NCBI RefSeq assembly: GCF_042681745.1 | Contig: NZ_JBHUGF010000010.1 | Location: 1,550,001 to 1,614,000, forward strand | DNA from: Saccharibacillus nicotianae | Lineage (GTDB): Bacteria; Bacillota; Bacilli; Paenibacillales; Paenibacillaceae | Length of the DNA stretch: 64,000 nt | Direction of reading: 5' to 3' | Shown: one piece after another, positions 39,811-47,609 of the stretch | Numbering within the stretch: the stretch's first letter is position 1 | Layout: each line of letters starts with the position of its first letter | Notes under the pieces: model-generated | What the model saw: only the letters and a program-made list of their open reading frames with translations | Databases searched by the model: none | What the model was told of the DNA's origin: nothing | Position numbers and translations under genes: made by a program

Positions 39811-41400
39811 TTAAAGACTGTTGTTCTTTTTCTCTTGTTCTCTTAATTCTATTCTGCGAATTTTGCCAGAATTGGTTTTTGGAAGATCGGTCACAAACTC
39901 TATTTTGCGTGGATATTTGTATGGTGCTGTCCACTCTTTCACATGAGTTTGTAATTCTTTTATTAATTCTGGAGTGCCTTCTACCCCATCTTGTAACACA
40001 ATAAATGCTTTAACCACATGACCGCGAACTTCATCAGGACTGGCTACGGCTGCACATTCTTTGACTGCTGCATGCTTCATTAATGCTTCTTCTACTTCAA
40101 AAGGCCCTATCGTATATCCAGAGCTAATAATAATATCGTCGCCCCGTCCTTCAAACCAGAAATAGCCATCTTCATCTTTCCATGCACGATCTCCAGTCAC
40201 AAAGTAATCGCCATGAACGTTAACCTGCTTGCGTTCTGGATTCAGATAGTACGTCTGGAATAAAGCAGGCATATCCAGTCGAACAGCAATATCTCCTACC
40301 TGTCCTGCCGGTACAGGAATACCTTCTTCATTTACCACTTCGACTAATCCAGGAGACATTGATTTCCCCATAGAACCTAAACGAATTTCGGTATCAATCA
40401 GATTACCGATCAATAGTGTACTTTCTGTCTGTCCATAACCATCACGAATAGTAATATCGAAATGACGCTTAAAGGTATGAATTACTTCTTGATTCAATGG
40501 CTCACCCGCCGAAACAGCACTACGCAAGTTAGGCAATTGATATTCATCTAATCCTTCGATTTTCGCCATAATCCGATATTCTGTTGGTGTACAGCAAAGT
40601 ACTTGGACATTGTAATCATGTAGCAAATGCAAATAACGCTTAGGATGGAATGATCCGTTATAGACGAAGCCTGTTGCCCCATTTCCTAAAACAGATAAGA
40701 AAGGACTCCAGATCCACTTCTGCCAGCCAGGTGCTGCGGTTGCCCACACTGTATCACTATCGCGGATATCAAGCCAGGGTGAAGTAATACGAAGGTGAGC
40801 GTATGCCCAGCCATGCGTATGGACTACACCTTTAGGGTTGCCTGTTGTTCCTGAAGTATAGGCTAGAATCGCCATATCATCTCGACGGGTATCGACTGCT
40901 GCAAATTCCTCTGCTTGTCCATCTAATAGTGAATCTAATCCAATCCAGTTCTCGGATAAAGTAACTGCTTCATTAGAAACAGCGATACGATACTTCCATG
41001 ATGGCAATTCATCTTGAATTTTGTCTACTTCGCCCATTACATCAGACCAAGCAATAACCGCTTTGGCTTGAGAATGATCCAGACGATATGCCAAGTCTTT
41101 TGCACGCAACATTTCTGAAGACGGTATAATGACCAGCCCACTTTTTAGACAAGCCAGATAGATCACATAAGCAATAATCTGTCTTGGTACCATGACCAAC
41201 ACGCGATCCCCTTTTTGAAGCCCTAGCTTCACCAATCCATTTGCCAGACGATTTGCCTTTTTCAACAAATCTCCGTAAGTGATCTCTGCATAATCATCAT
41301 GTTCGTTTAACCATTTTAAAGCAATCTTATCAGCATCATGACGTTCCATTTCTGACGTCAGATTATATTGTTCGGGTGCAATCCATTTTTGATAATCCAA
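39811..41400 (-). CDS. AMP-forming acyl-CoA synthetase (medium-chain/AcsA-like, YtcI-type)
   Basis: This is a 529-residue member of the ANL adenylating family that activates a carboxylic acid with ATP and joins it to CoA. The P-loop-like motif is AYTSGTTGNPKGVVHTHG (about 183-200), then GYGQTES, the hinge region TGDRAWKDEDGYFWFEGR, and the catalytic Lys in PKTNSGKIRR near the C-terminus. All core motifs are intact. The resemblance is to acetyl- or medium-chain acyl-CoA synthetases such as B. subtilis YtcI; acid specificity cannot be predicted here. GGAG precedes the ATG. It is a single-gene unit with a terminator. It is about 8 kb from the PKS operon and separated by unrelated genes, so a role in supplying its starter would be guesswork. 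Confidence 0.88.
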   Translation of the reverse strand: MDYQKWIAPEQYNLTSEMERHDADKIALKWLNEHDDYAEITYGDLLKKANRLANGLVKLGLQKGDRVLVMVPRQIIAYVIYLACLKSGLVIIPSSEMLRAKDLAYRLDHSQAKAVIAWSDVMGEVDKIQDELPSWKYRIAVSNEAVTLSENWIGLDSLLDGQAEEFAAVDTRRDDMAILAYTSGTTGNPKGVVHTHGWAYAHLRITSPWLDIRDSDTVWATAAPGWQKWIWSPFLSVLGNGATGFVYNGSFHPKRYLHLLHDYNVQVLCCTPTEYRIMAKIEGLDEYQLPNLRSAVSAGEPLNQEVIHTFKRHFDITIRDGYGQTESTLLIGNLIDTEIRLGSMGKSMSPGLVEVVNEEGIPVPAGQVGDIAVRLDMPALFQTYYLNPERKQVNVHGDYFVTGDRAWKDEDGYFWFEGRGDDIIISSGYTIGPFEVEEALMKHAAVKECAAVASPDEVRGHVVKAFIVLQDGVEGTPELIKELQTHVKEWTAPYKYPRKIEFVTDLPKTNSGKIRRIELREQEKKNNSL

Positions 41401-41526
41401 ATGAGTAATCTCCTTTATTCAATCATAATATAAGTGTTTCCACTTCTGCATAGTATACCACGTCTTAAGACCAGGTTCTAATATCAAAAGTCATAATTCT
41501 ATTTATCCTAACAGAAAAGATCTAAT

Positions 41527-41562
41527 TTGACATATCGCTATTATTCGATATAATAGCCTGTA
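41527..41562 (+). promoter_or_regulatory. Consensus sigma-A promoter and palindromic operator of the ArsR gene
   Basis: TTGACA (41527-41532) and TATAAT (41549-41554) are perfect and 16 nt apart. GCTATTAT (41537-41544) and ATAATAGC (41550-41557) form a perfect inverted repeat covering the -10 box, a good site for autorepression by the ArsR protein. The predicted transcript start falls on or next to the ATG at 41562, so the message would be leaderless. Confidence 0.75.
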
Positions 41563-41876
41563 TGACAGAAATCGATATTTTTAAAGCTCTTTCTAATGAG
41601 ACGCGTTTAAATATTTTGAAATGGTTGAGAGAACCTGAGAAAAACTTTCCCCAGCAACAAGCGCATCTGCCTAAGGAGGTAAGTATCAAAGGTGGCGTAT
41701 GCGTAGGCGATATCCACGATAAGGTGAATTTATCTCAGTCAACAGTTTCACATTATTTATCTATTATGCAAAAAGCGGGTCTTCTTGAAGCTGTACGTTA
41801 TGGACAATGGACGTATTATCGTCGTAATGAAGATACAATTAAGAAAATAGCTAAGTTCTTAAACGAAGAAATTTGA
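41562..41876 (+). CDS. ArsR/SmtB-family transcriptional repressor
   Basis: This is a 104-residue winged-helix regulator with the family opening IFKALSNETRLNILKWL (about 5-21) and recognition helix region VNLSQSTVSHYLSIMQKAGLL (about 58-78). A wing with YGQWTYYRRNE follows. It lacks the CxC metal site in the DNA-binding helix region; Cys is seen in GVCVGDI only. Metal sensing is therefore not supported, and it may sense another signal. No Shine-Dalgarno sequence precedes the ATG, which lies at the predicted transcript start. It heads a transcript with two YdcZ-type membrane proteins, so it probably represses that unit and itself. Confidence 0.87.
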   Translation: MTEIDIFKALSNETRLNILKWLREPEKNFPQQQAHLPKEVSIKGGVCVGDIHDKVNLSQSTVSHYLSIMQKAGLLEAVRYGQWTYYRRNEDTIKKIAKFLNEEI

Positions 41877-41901
41877 ACAAAGCTAGTTTCTTTTTTTGAA
41901 G

Positions 41902-41923
41902 ATATATCGATTATTCGAGATAT
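41902..41923. repeat. Imperfect inverted repeat, possible second ArsR operator
   Basis: ATATATCGA (41902-41910) and TCGAGATAT (41915-41923) match as inverted arms at 8 of 9 bases. The core ATTATTCGA also occurs in the ArsR promoter palindrome. It lies just upstream of the first YdcZ gene. Confidence 0.4.
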
Positions 41924-41945
41924 TTATATAAAAGGAGTGAATCAT

Positions 41946-42377
41946 GTGCGTAAAATATTGATTTATCTAGCTGCTATTGTTGCCGGTATGTCGCTAAGTA
42001 TAGAGGCTGCTATCGGTGGTGCGCTAGGTGAACACGTTGGAGAATTAGAAAGTACGTATTACATTTTTATTATCGGGGCTATGGCTACCTTTTTGGTTAC
42101 TTTATTCTTCGGTAAAGGAAACTTGGGAGCGATATTTACCGTTCCCAAATGGAATCTGCTTGGTGGTCTGTTAGGCGTTGTTTATCTTGCTTTACTTGTA
42201 ATAAGTGTAACTTTGATCGGTGTAGGTATATCGATTACCGCTGTTATTATTGGACAAATTGTGATTAGTATTATTATCGAACATTTCGGACTTCTAGGCT
42301 CACCCAAAATCAAATTTAATGTCAATCGATTGGTAGCTGTTGTGTTGCTTACTGTATCGTTTTTCTTAGTCTTGTAG
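41946..42377 (+). CDS. DMT-superfamily YdcZ-type (DUF606) membrane protein, first of a pair
   Basis: This is an integral membrane protein of about 143 residues with five hydrophobic segments and few charges. Its opening resembles its neighbour (IYLAAIVAGMSLSIEAAIGG against IIPLLAGIGLGIQSAINGTL), which is typical for YdcZ/DUF606 half-size transporters. The GTG at 41946 is chosen because AAAGGAG lies 8 nt upstream; a GTG at 41937 overlaps that ribosome site. The two small proteins probably pair to make one ten-helix unit of drug/metabolite transporter type. The substrate is unknown. Control by the ArsR protein encoded 69 nt upstream is likely from gene order and the shared palindrome core. Confidence 0.82.
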   Translation: MRKILIYLAAIVAGMSLSIEAAIGGALGEHVGELESTYYIFIIGAMATFLVTLFFGKGNLGAIFTVPKWNLLGGLLGVVYLALLVISVTLIGVGISITAVIIGQIVISIIIEHFGLLGSPKIKFNVNRLVAVVLLTVSFFLVL

Positions 42378-42389
42378 GAGGTCAATATT

Positions 42390-42851
42390 ATGAATATAGC
42401 TATGTTAATTATTCCTTTACTAGCAGGTATCGGATTAGGTATCCAATCTGCGATCAATGGTACACTTGGTAATAAGATCGGAACGATAGAGAGTGCTTTT
42501 TTCACCTTTTTTACAGGTGCTATTTTCTTGACCATTATTGTTAATTTCTTTGGACAAGGTAATATTTTGAATATCCATGAAGTTCCTAAATGGCAATTGC
42601 TTTGTGCGATTTTCGGTGTTGTCTATCTTTCATTAATGGTATTAGCTGTTCCTAAGATTGGTGTAACGGCTGCGGTTATTTCTGTGATTGTTGGTCAATT
42701 GGTAGCAAGTATGGCTATTGATCACTTTGGTTGGTTTGAAAGTGCAACGATCCATTTTGGAATCAAGCGTCTTATCGGAGTGATCTTAATGTTTGTCGCT
42801 TTGTTTTTTGTTTTCCGCGAGAAAACAGCTACCAAAACAGCTTCACAATAA
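42390..42851 (+). CDS. DMT-superfamily YdcZ-type (DUF606) membrane protein, second of a pair
   Basis: This is a 153-residue membrane protein with five hydrophobic segments, paralogous to the gene 12 nt upstream. Both share the GTIESAFFTFFTGA-like second helix, a VPKW loop (EVPKWQLL here, TVPKWNLL there) and a DHFG/EHFG loop before the last helix. AGGAGG precedes the ATG at 42390. The short C-terminal tail is basic (REKTATKTASQ), which suggests it faces the cytoplasm. It is the last gene of the ArsR unit and is followed by a strong terminator. The pair likely forms a heterodimeric exporter; the cargo is not known. Confidence 0.83.
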   Translation: MNIAMLIIPLLAGIGLGIQSAINGTLGNKIGTIESAFFTFFTGAIFLTIIVNFFGQGNILNIHEVPKWQLLCAIFGVVYLSLMVLAVPKIGVTAAVISVIVGQLVASMAIDHFGWFESATIHFGIKRLIGVILMFVALFFVFREKTATKTASQ

Positions 42852-42936
42852 GATAGCTACTCTTACTTGTGAACAAACTTTATACCGTTTATTCTGCTCT
42901 ATCATATAATCTGTACTTTTATATAATATCTAACCT

Positions 42937-42977
42937 AAAAAAGCTAAGTTCTATGATATACAGAACTTAGCTTTTTT
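42937..42977. terminator. Bidirectional terminator between the ArsR unit and bglH
   Basis: AAAAGCTAAGTTCT (42937-42951) pairs with AGAACTTAGCTTTT with a loop of about 9 nt, followed by T on plus and by A (T on minus) on the other side. It ends both converging units. Confidence 0.9.
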
Positions 42978-43033
42978 TATTGAAATACACAGTCTAGCAA
43001 ATACATCATGTAGAGATTGTTAGCATCAACCTA

Positions 43034-44497
43034 TTAGCTCAAATCTTCACCATTACTAGCAATCACTTTTTTGTACCAATCAAAACTTTTCTTTTTAAAA
43101 CGTTGCAGTGTTCCCTGACCTTCATTGTCTTGATCGACATAGATAAATCCATAACGTTTAGACATTTCAGAGGTAGAAGCACTAATAATATCGATAGCGC
43201 CCCAGCTAGTATAACCCATCACATCTACTCCATCTTTAATCGCTTCTCTCAATTGACCAAGATGTTGTCTAAAATATTCAATCCGGTAATCGTCTATAAT
43301 GCTCCCATCTGCTTCCAGTACATCCGATGCGCCCAGTCCATTTTCCACTACAAATAAAGGCACTTGATAACGATCATACATTTCTTTGAGCGCATAACGC
43401 AGACCTTCAGGATCGAGTTGCCATCCCCATTCGGTTACTTCTAGATATGGGTTTTTGACAGTACTGAATAGATTTCCTCCAGTTACTCCATAGTCTTCTG
43501 GTGTAACGGTAGAGATCAGTGTCATATAATAACTGAATGAGATAAAATCGACAGTGTACTTTTTCAAAATAGCTTCGTCTTCCGCTTCCATCTGAATCTC
43601 AATCTCATTTTCAGCGAAAAAGCGCTTGGTGATCGGTGGATAGCTTCCTCGTACCTGCACATCGGTATACATGAGATTCATTTGATTATCGAATTGACAC
43701 TGAATCATATCGGCTGGCTTGGAAGTCGCAGGATAATGTAACATCCGGGCTAACATACAGCCAATCTGAAAGTCAGGATTGATTTCTTTAGCACGCTTGG
43801 TCACTAGACTACTCGCTACAAATTGGTGATGCAATGCTTGATATGCCGCTTGTTGCGGGTTCTCTTCTCGGTCTGTAATAATGCCTGCTCCGGTAAAAGG
43901 TTCAATAATCGTCGTATTAATCTCGTTAAATGTAAGCCAGTATTTGACTAAATCTTTGTAGCGGGTCATCACTGTTTCTGCGTATTTTTCAAAAAATCCA
44001 ATTACCGCACGATTTTTCCAACTACCGTATTTTAATACCAAATTCATCGGCATTTCATAATGAGAAAGAGTCACTAGAGGTTCAATATTGTATTTGCGTA
44101 ATTCTTTGAACAAATCTTCATAATGCTGTAGCCCTTTTTCATTAGGCTGTGCATCATCACCATTCGGGAAAATACGTGTCCATGCAATCGATAAACGAAA
44201 TACTTTAAAACCCATTTCAGCAAATAGGGCAATATCTTCTTTATAATGATGATAAAAGTCGATCCCGTAACGCTTCGGGTATCCTTCGGCTGTTCGATGT
44301 TGCAACGCTTGGTCTATCGATTCACTAGAACGATGCATTAATGAAGCAATATCGCTGTAATTTTTCGTTTTGGTGTACGAGACCATATCTGCGGTAGATA
44401 ATCCTTTGCCATCCACATTAAAAGCTCCTTCTGCTTGATTGGCTGCAATCGCTCCGCCCCATAGAAAATCTTTTGGAAAAATGTGTTCTGTTGTCAT
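43034..44497 (-). CDS. bglH: 6-phospho-beta-glucosidase, glycoside hydrolase family 1
   Basis: This is a 487-residue GH1 enzyme that splits phosphorylated aryl- or oligo-beta-glucosides after PTS uptake. It acts in the cytosol by a retaining mechanism. The start has FPKDFLWGGAIAANQAEGAF; the acid/base Glu is in TFNEIN and the nucleophile Glu in FVVENGLGA. A phosphate-binding loop is expected near SEMSKRYGFIYVD, where Ser and Lys replace the residues of non-phospho enzymes. AAAGGAGC lies before the ATG at 44497. It is the last gene of the licT-bglP-bglH unit, 63 nt after the permease. The length is normal. Confidence 0.92.
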   Translation of the reverse strand: MTTEHIFPKDFLWGGAIAANQAEGAFNVDGKGLSTADMVSYTKTKNYSDIASLMHRSSESIDQALQHRTAEGYPKRYGIDFYHHYKEDIALFAEMGFKVFRLSIAWTRIFPNGDDAQPNEKGLQHYEDLFKELRKYNIEPLVTLSHYEMPMNLVLKYGSWKNRAVIGFFEKYAETVMTRYKDLVKYWLTFNEINTTIIEPFTGAGIITDREENPQQAAYQALHHQFVASSLVTKRAKEINPDFQIGCMLARMLHYPATSKPADMIQCQFDNQMNLMYTDVQVRGSYPPITKRFFAENEIEIQMEAEDEAILKKYTVDFISFSYYMTLISTVTPEDYGVTGGNLFSTVKNPYLEVTEWGWQLDPEGLRYALKEMYDRYQVPLFVVENGLGASDVLEADGSIIDDYRIEYFRQHLGQLREAIKDGVDVMGYTSWGAIDIISASTSEMSKRYGFIYVDQDNEGQGTLQRFKKKSFDWYKKVIASNGEDLS

Positions 44498-44560
44498 ATA
44501 AGTAGCTCCTTTATATTAAAATGTTTATGATTTTAGAATGAAATATTACATCATGATGAA

Positions 44561-46459
44561 TTATAGTTTTAGTTGTAAAACCGCTTGATTGATCTGAATA
44601 TCGCCTGTCTGAATCGGTTCGATCTGTTGATAATCAGTAGTATTGGTCACAACCATCGCTGTTGTAATATCATATTGTTCAGCAATTTTATCCAGTTCAA
44701 ATGTAAGCAATAGATCGCCTACATTCACTTGATCGCCTGTTTTGACATGAGTTTCAAAATACTCTCCACGCAGTTTGACGGTATTGATACCTACATGAAT
44801 CAGAATCTCTGCTCCATGCTCGCTACGTATCACCATTGCATGTTTGGTTTTGAATACGTTAAGCACTGTACCAGTCACCGGCGATGCCAAAATACCTTCA
44901 GATGGTACAAAAGCAATTCCTTTACCCATCATTTCATCTGCAAATGTAGGATCGTTGACCTCTTGCAATGCAATCGCTTGTCCATTCATCGGAGACATAA
45001 TCTGCTCAGATGCTAAAGTAACTGGTGCAGGAGTAGCTATACTTTCCGATTCTACAGGTGTAGAAGGTATTACTTCTTGCTGTGCTGGATTCACTACATT
45101 TTCTTTGATTCCTAGAATATAAGAGACAATGACTGCTACGATAAAAGCAACTACCATACTGAGTAAAGAGTATACAAATGTAGGGCCAACCAATGCAGGT
45201 AATCCAGGAATACCACCATTACCAGCCAGTACATAAGCGTTCGCTCCAAATCCTAAAGCAATTGCTCCCCCTGCTGCACTACCGATCAATCCTGCAAGAA
45301 ATGGCTTTTTATACGTAATATTGACACCGTAAATCGCAGGTTCGGTTACACCCATCAGCGCGGTTAATCCTGTAGACAATGCTAATGATTTCAACTTTTT
45401 ATCTTTTGCCCGGAAAAATACACCGAAGGTAGCTCCTGCTTGTCCCATATTAGCGATATAGGTAATCGGCAAAAATTTATCGACACCGAACTTCGCCAGA
45501 TTGCTAATAATAACAGGTACAAGCGCGTAATGCATACCGGTCATCACTAATAGCGACATCGTTCCACCGATAAGTATACCTGCAAAAATTCCACCTTTAG
45601 CAATCAACCAGTTGATCACACCGGACAATCCATCGCCGATAAACGTACCTAAAGGGCCAATCAAAATAAGAGTAATCGGTACAACCACCAACAATGTAAT
45701 CAGCGGTACAAATAACAATTTAAGAGAAGAAGGCATATAACGATCTACATACTTTTCTACATACGACATCAACCAGATCGATAATAAAATAGGAATAACA
45801 GACGAAGCATAACTTACGGCTGTAACAGGAATACCGATAAAGTTCACTCCATTACCAGACGATAATAACGCTCCCATATCTGGATATAACAACGATGCTC
45901 CTACAGCGACAGCAACATAAGGATTCGCTCCAAATTTACGAGCAGCACTGACCGCTAACAAGATCGGCAAGAAGTAAAACACTCCATCGCCGATAGCTGA
46001 AATAATACGATACGTATCTGTACCTGCGGACATCCATCCTAAGGATACCAGTAAAGCGATCAATCCTTTAAGTAAACCTGCTCCTGCAATCGCTGGTAAA
46101 ATCGGTGCAAATACACCTGAAATCACATCAAAAATACTGGAAATCACATTTTTCTTTTTCCTTGAAGAATCTTTGCTTTCTTCACTTTGAGTCGTATTCT
46201 CGCTATTTTGCAAAGTGGGATATTGTTGTACCAGGCTATCGAATACTTTAGGAACATCGTTACCGACAATCACTTGAAATTGATCACCTGATATATTGGT
46301 GCCCATCACTTTGTCGATCGATTTCAAAGCCGTTTGATTCACTTTACTGTTGTCTTTCAGATCGAACCGCAGGCGTGTAATACAATGAAATACCGAATTA
46401 ATATTGTCTGTTCCTCCTACCGCTTCGACGATTTGTTTGGCAGTTTCTAGATTGCTCAT
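44561..46459 (-). CDS. bglP: Beta-glucoside PTS permease, EIIBCA
   Basis: This is a membrane transporter of about 632 residues that takes up and phosphorylates beta-glucosides. The domains in order are EIIB (about 1-80, phospho-Cys in FHCITRLRF), EIIC (about 100-460, around ten hydrophobic segments, VTEPAIYG motif), and EIIA (about 490-632, phospho-His in ILIHVGINTV). The ATG at 46459 is preferred because GGAGAAG sits upstream and family members open with MSNLETAKQIVEAVGG. The in-frame TTG at 46504 abuts the leader terminator. Expression depends on LicT reading through the RAT/terminator at 46506-46582. EIIB also probably controls LicT by phosphorylating its PRDs, as known for the family. Confidence 0.93.
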   Translation of the reverse strand: MSNLETAKQIVEAVGGTDNINSVFHCITRLRFDLKDNSKVNQTALKSIDKVMGTNISGDQFQVIVGNDVPKVFDSLVQQYPTLQNSENTTQSEESKDSSRKKKNVISSIFDVISGVFAPILPAIAGAGLLKGLIALLVSLGWMSAGTDTYRIISAIGDGVFYFLPILLAVSAARKFGANPYVAVAVGASLLYPDMGALLSSGNGVNFIGIPVTAVSYASSVIPILLSIWLMSYVEKYVDRYMPSSLKLLFVPLITLLVVVPITLILIGPLGTFIGDGLSGVINWLIAKGGIFAGILIGGTMSLLVMTGMHYALVPVIISNLAKFGVDKFLPITYIANMGQAGATFGVFFRAKDKKLKSLALSTGLTALMGVTEPAIYGVNITYKKPFLAGLIGSAAGGAIALGFGANAYVLAGNGGIPGLPALVGPTFVYSLLSMVVAFIVAVIVSYILGIKENVVNPAQQEVIPSTPVESESIATPAPVTLASEQIMSPMNGQAIALQEVNDPTFADEMMGKGIAFVPSEGILASPVTGTVLNVFKTKHAMVIRSEHGAEILIHVGINTVKLRGEYFETHVKTGDQVNVGDLLLTFELDKIAEQYDITTAMVVTNTTDYQQIEPIQTGDIQINQAVLQLKL

Positions 46460-46505
46460 AAGCTCATCTTCTCCTATACCCTTGTACGGGTGTGATTTTG
46501 CCAAT

Positions 46506-46582
46506 AAAAAAACCTGAACGAACAGACTTATCGTAGATAGGTCTAATCATTCAGGTATTGCCTGCCAGAGCAGTAACAAGCC
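46506..46582 (-). promoter_or_regulatory. RAT antiterminator site and terminator in front of bglP
   Basis: On the minus strand the RAT reads GGCTTGTTACTGCTCTGGCA and continues to AATACC (46582-46554), close to the known LicT target. It overlaps the 5' arm of a terminator (ACCTGAATG... with CGTTCAGGT and seven T, 46556-46506). LicT binding to the RAT blocks the terminator and lets RNA polymerase reach bglP. Confidence 0.9.
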
Positions 46583-46591
46583 TTGGTTATT

Positions 46592-47434
46592 TTATTGTAC
46601 TGGTTTATTTTTGACCAAACGCTCTACATGCAATGTAAGATACAATTGCTCAGAGTGGGTCATCGTATAACCGTAGTTTTTAAGAATAAATGTTTTGATT
46701 TTGCGAATACAGTTAAAGCTTTCCTGATAATTCTTTTTCACGACCTCATACAGATACTCTTCTGCATCATCATAACTAGCATGAGTGATAACGCGCTGAC
46801 AGAAGTATTTGAGATGCGTAATAAAGCGGAAATAACTGATACTATCTTCATCATATTCGATACTGAAATGGTACTTAATAATATTCATAATTTCCTGAAG
46901 CAATTGCATCAAGTGAGTAACATCATTCATCGAATCATTCACTTCAGCATTGATAAAGTGCAAAGCAATATTGCAAATTTCTTCTTTGGGAAATTCTATA
47001 TTTAATCGTTCTTTAAGCAGTGTCAAAGCTTCTTTGGCTACATCATATTCTGCTTTGTAGAAATGTTGTACTTCCCATGATAGCGGATTACGAACAATCA
47101 TATTTTTCTGAATACGTTCTGTGGCAAAATGAATATGATCGGATAATGAAACGTAAATACCATCGCTGATCTTTTTATTTAATTGTGTGCGTGCCAGACT
47201 GACAATATCATCAGTCACTTGCAAAATTTCAATCGGAACCTGCATTACAGTTGCTTTGAATTTCTCATAGATAGTTGCATCTTGTAAGCGAAAAATCTTC
47301 TCAATCTGATTCTGATGGATCGGATCACCTACATGAGAGTTAAAGCCAATACCCCGGCCGAGGACTAATAATTCTTGATGATTATCATCAAGTGTACTTA
47401 CAATATTGTTATTAAAAATTTGCTTAATAATCAT
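46592..47434 (-). CDS. licT: LicT/BglG-family transcriptional antiterminator
   Basis: This is a 280-residue RNA-binding antiterminator. The N-terminal CAT domain (about 1-56: MIIKQIFNNNIVSTL, VLGRGIGF) binds RAT RNA as a dimer. Two PRD domains follow (about 65-170 and 172-278), with regulatory histidines visible in SDHIHFATER and LHFINAEVND (PRD1) and in ITHASYDDAEEY and LTLHVERL (PRD2). Phosphorylation by EII BglP inactivates and by HPr activates such proteins. AGGTGA precedes the ATG. It is first in the unit licT-bglP-bglH and has its own RAT upstream, so it controls its own production as well. Confidence 0.93.
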   Translation of the reverse strand: MIIKQIFNNNIVSTLDDNHQELLVLGRGIGFNSHVGDPIHQNQIEKIFRLQDATIYEKFKATVMQVPIEILQVTDDIVSLARTQLNKKISDGIYVSLSDHIHFATERIQKNMIVRNPLSWEVQHFYKAEYDVAKEALTLLKERLNIEFPKEEICNIALHFINAEVNDSMNDVTHLMQLLQEIMNIIKYHFSIEYDEDSISYFRFITHLKYFCQRVITHASYDDAEEYLYEVVKKNYQESFNCIRKIKTFILKNYGYTMTHSEQLYLTLHVERLVKNKPVQ

Positions 47435-47480
47435 ATTCAGTCACCTACTTCTTCGACTATCTTTCATGTGAGAACACGAA

Positions 47481-47553
47481 AAAGGGCAAAACAACAAAAG
47501 GAATACAATACTGTATCCTAATGTGGTTTTGCCCGCATTACCGGTAACAAGCC
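47481..47553 (-). promoter_or_regulatory. RAT antiterminator site and terminator in front of licT
   Basis: On the minus strand GGCTTGTTACCGGTAATGCG followed by GGCAAAACC (47553-47525) is a RAT. It overlaps a terminator made of GGGCAAAAC (47534-47526) and GTTTTGCCC (47492-47484), with an inner GGATAC/GTATTCC stem and a T-run. The RAT begins at the predicted transcript start. Confidence 0.9.
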
Positions 47554-47561
47554 TTGCCTTT

Positions 47562-47590
47562 ACGTTATCATGATCTGAAAACGGTGTCAA
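47562..47590 (-). promoter_or_regulatory. bgl operon promoter with overlapping CcpA cre site
   Basis: On minus, TTGACA (47590-47585) and TAACGT (47567-47562) are 17 nt apart. TGAAAACGGTGTCA (47576-47589 on plus) matches the cre consensus TGWAANCGNTNWCA at every position and covers the spacer and -35 box. CcpA bound there should block transcription when better sugars are present. Confidence 0.8.
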
Positions 47591-47609
47591 TCCCTGCTCA
47601 TGCTTTCAG

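Noticed and set aside
39811..41400. Acyl-CoA synthetase as starter-unit supplier for the PKS
   Set aside because: It is a single-gene unit about 8 kb away behind unrelated genes; nothing in the sequence ties it to the operon.
42182..42535. Minus-strand open frame of 117 codons across the two YdcZ genes
   Set aside because: It is the complement of two well-supported membrane-protein genes with good ribosome sites.
44729..45122. Overlapping plus-strand frames inside bglP
   Set aside because: They are antisense to the EIIA domain and its linker with no start signals.
46583..47005. Plus-strand open frame of 140 codons opposite licT
   Set aside because: It is composition-driven and antisense to the PRD domains; no ribosome site.
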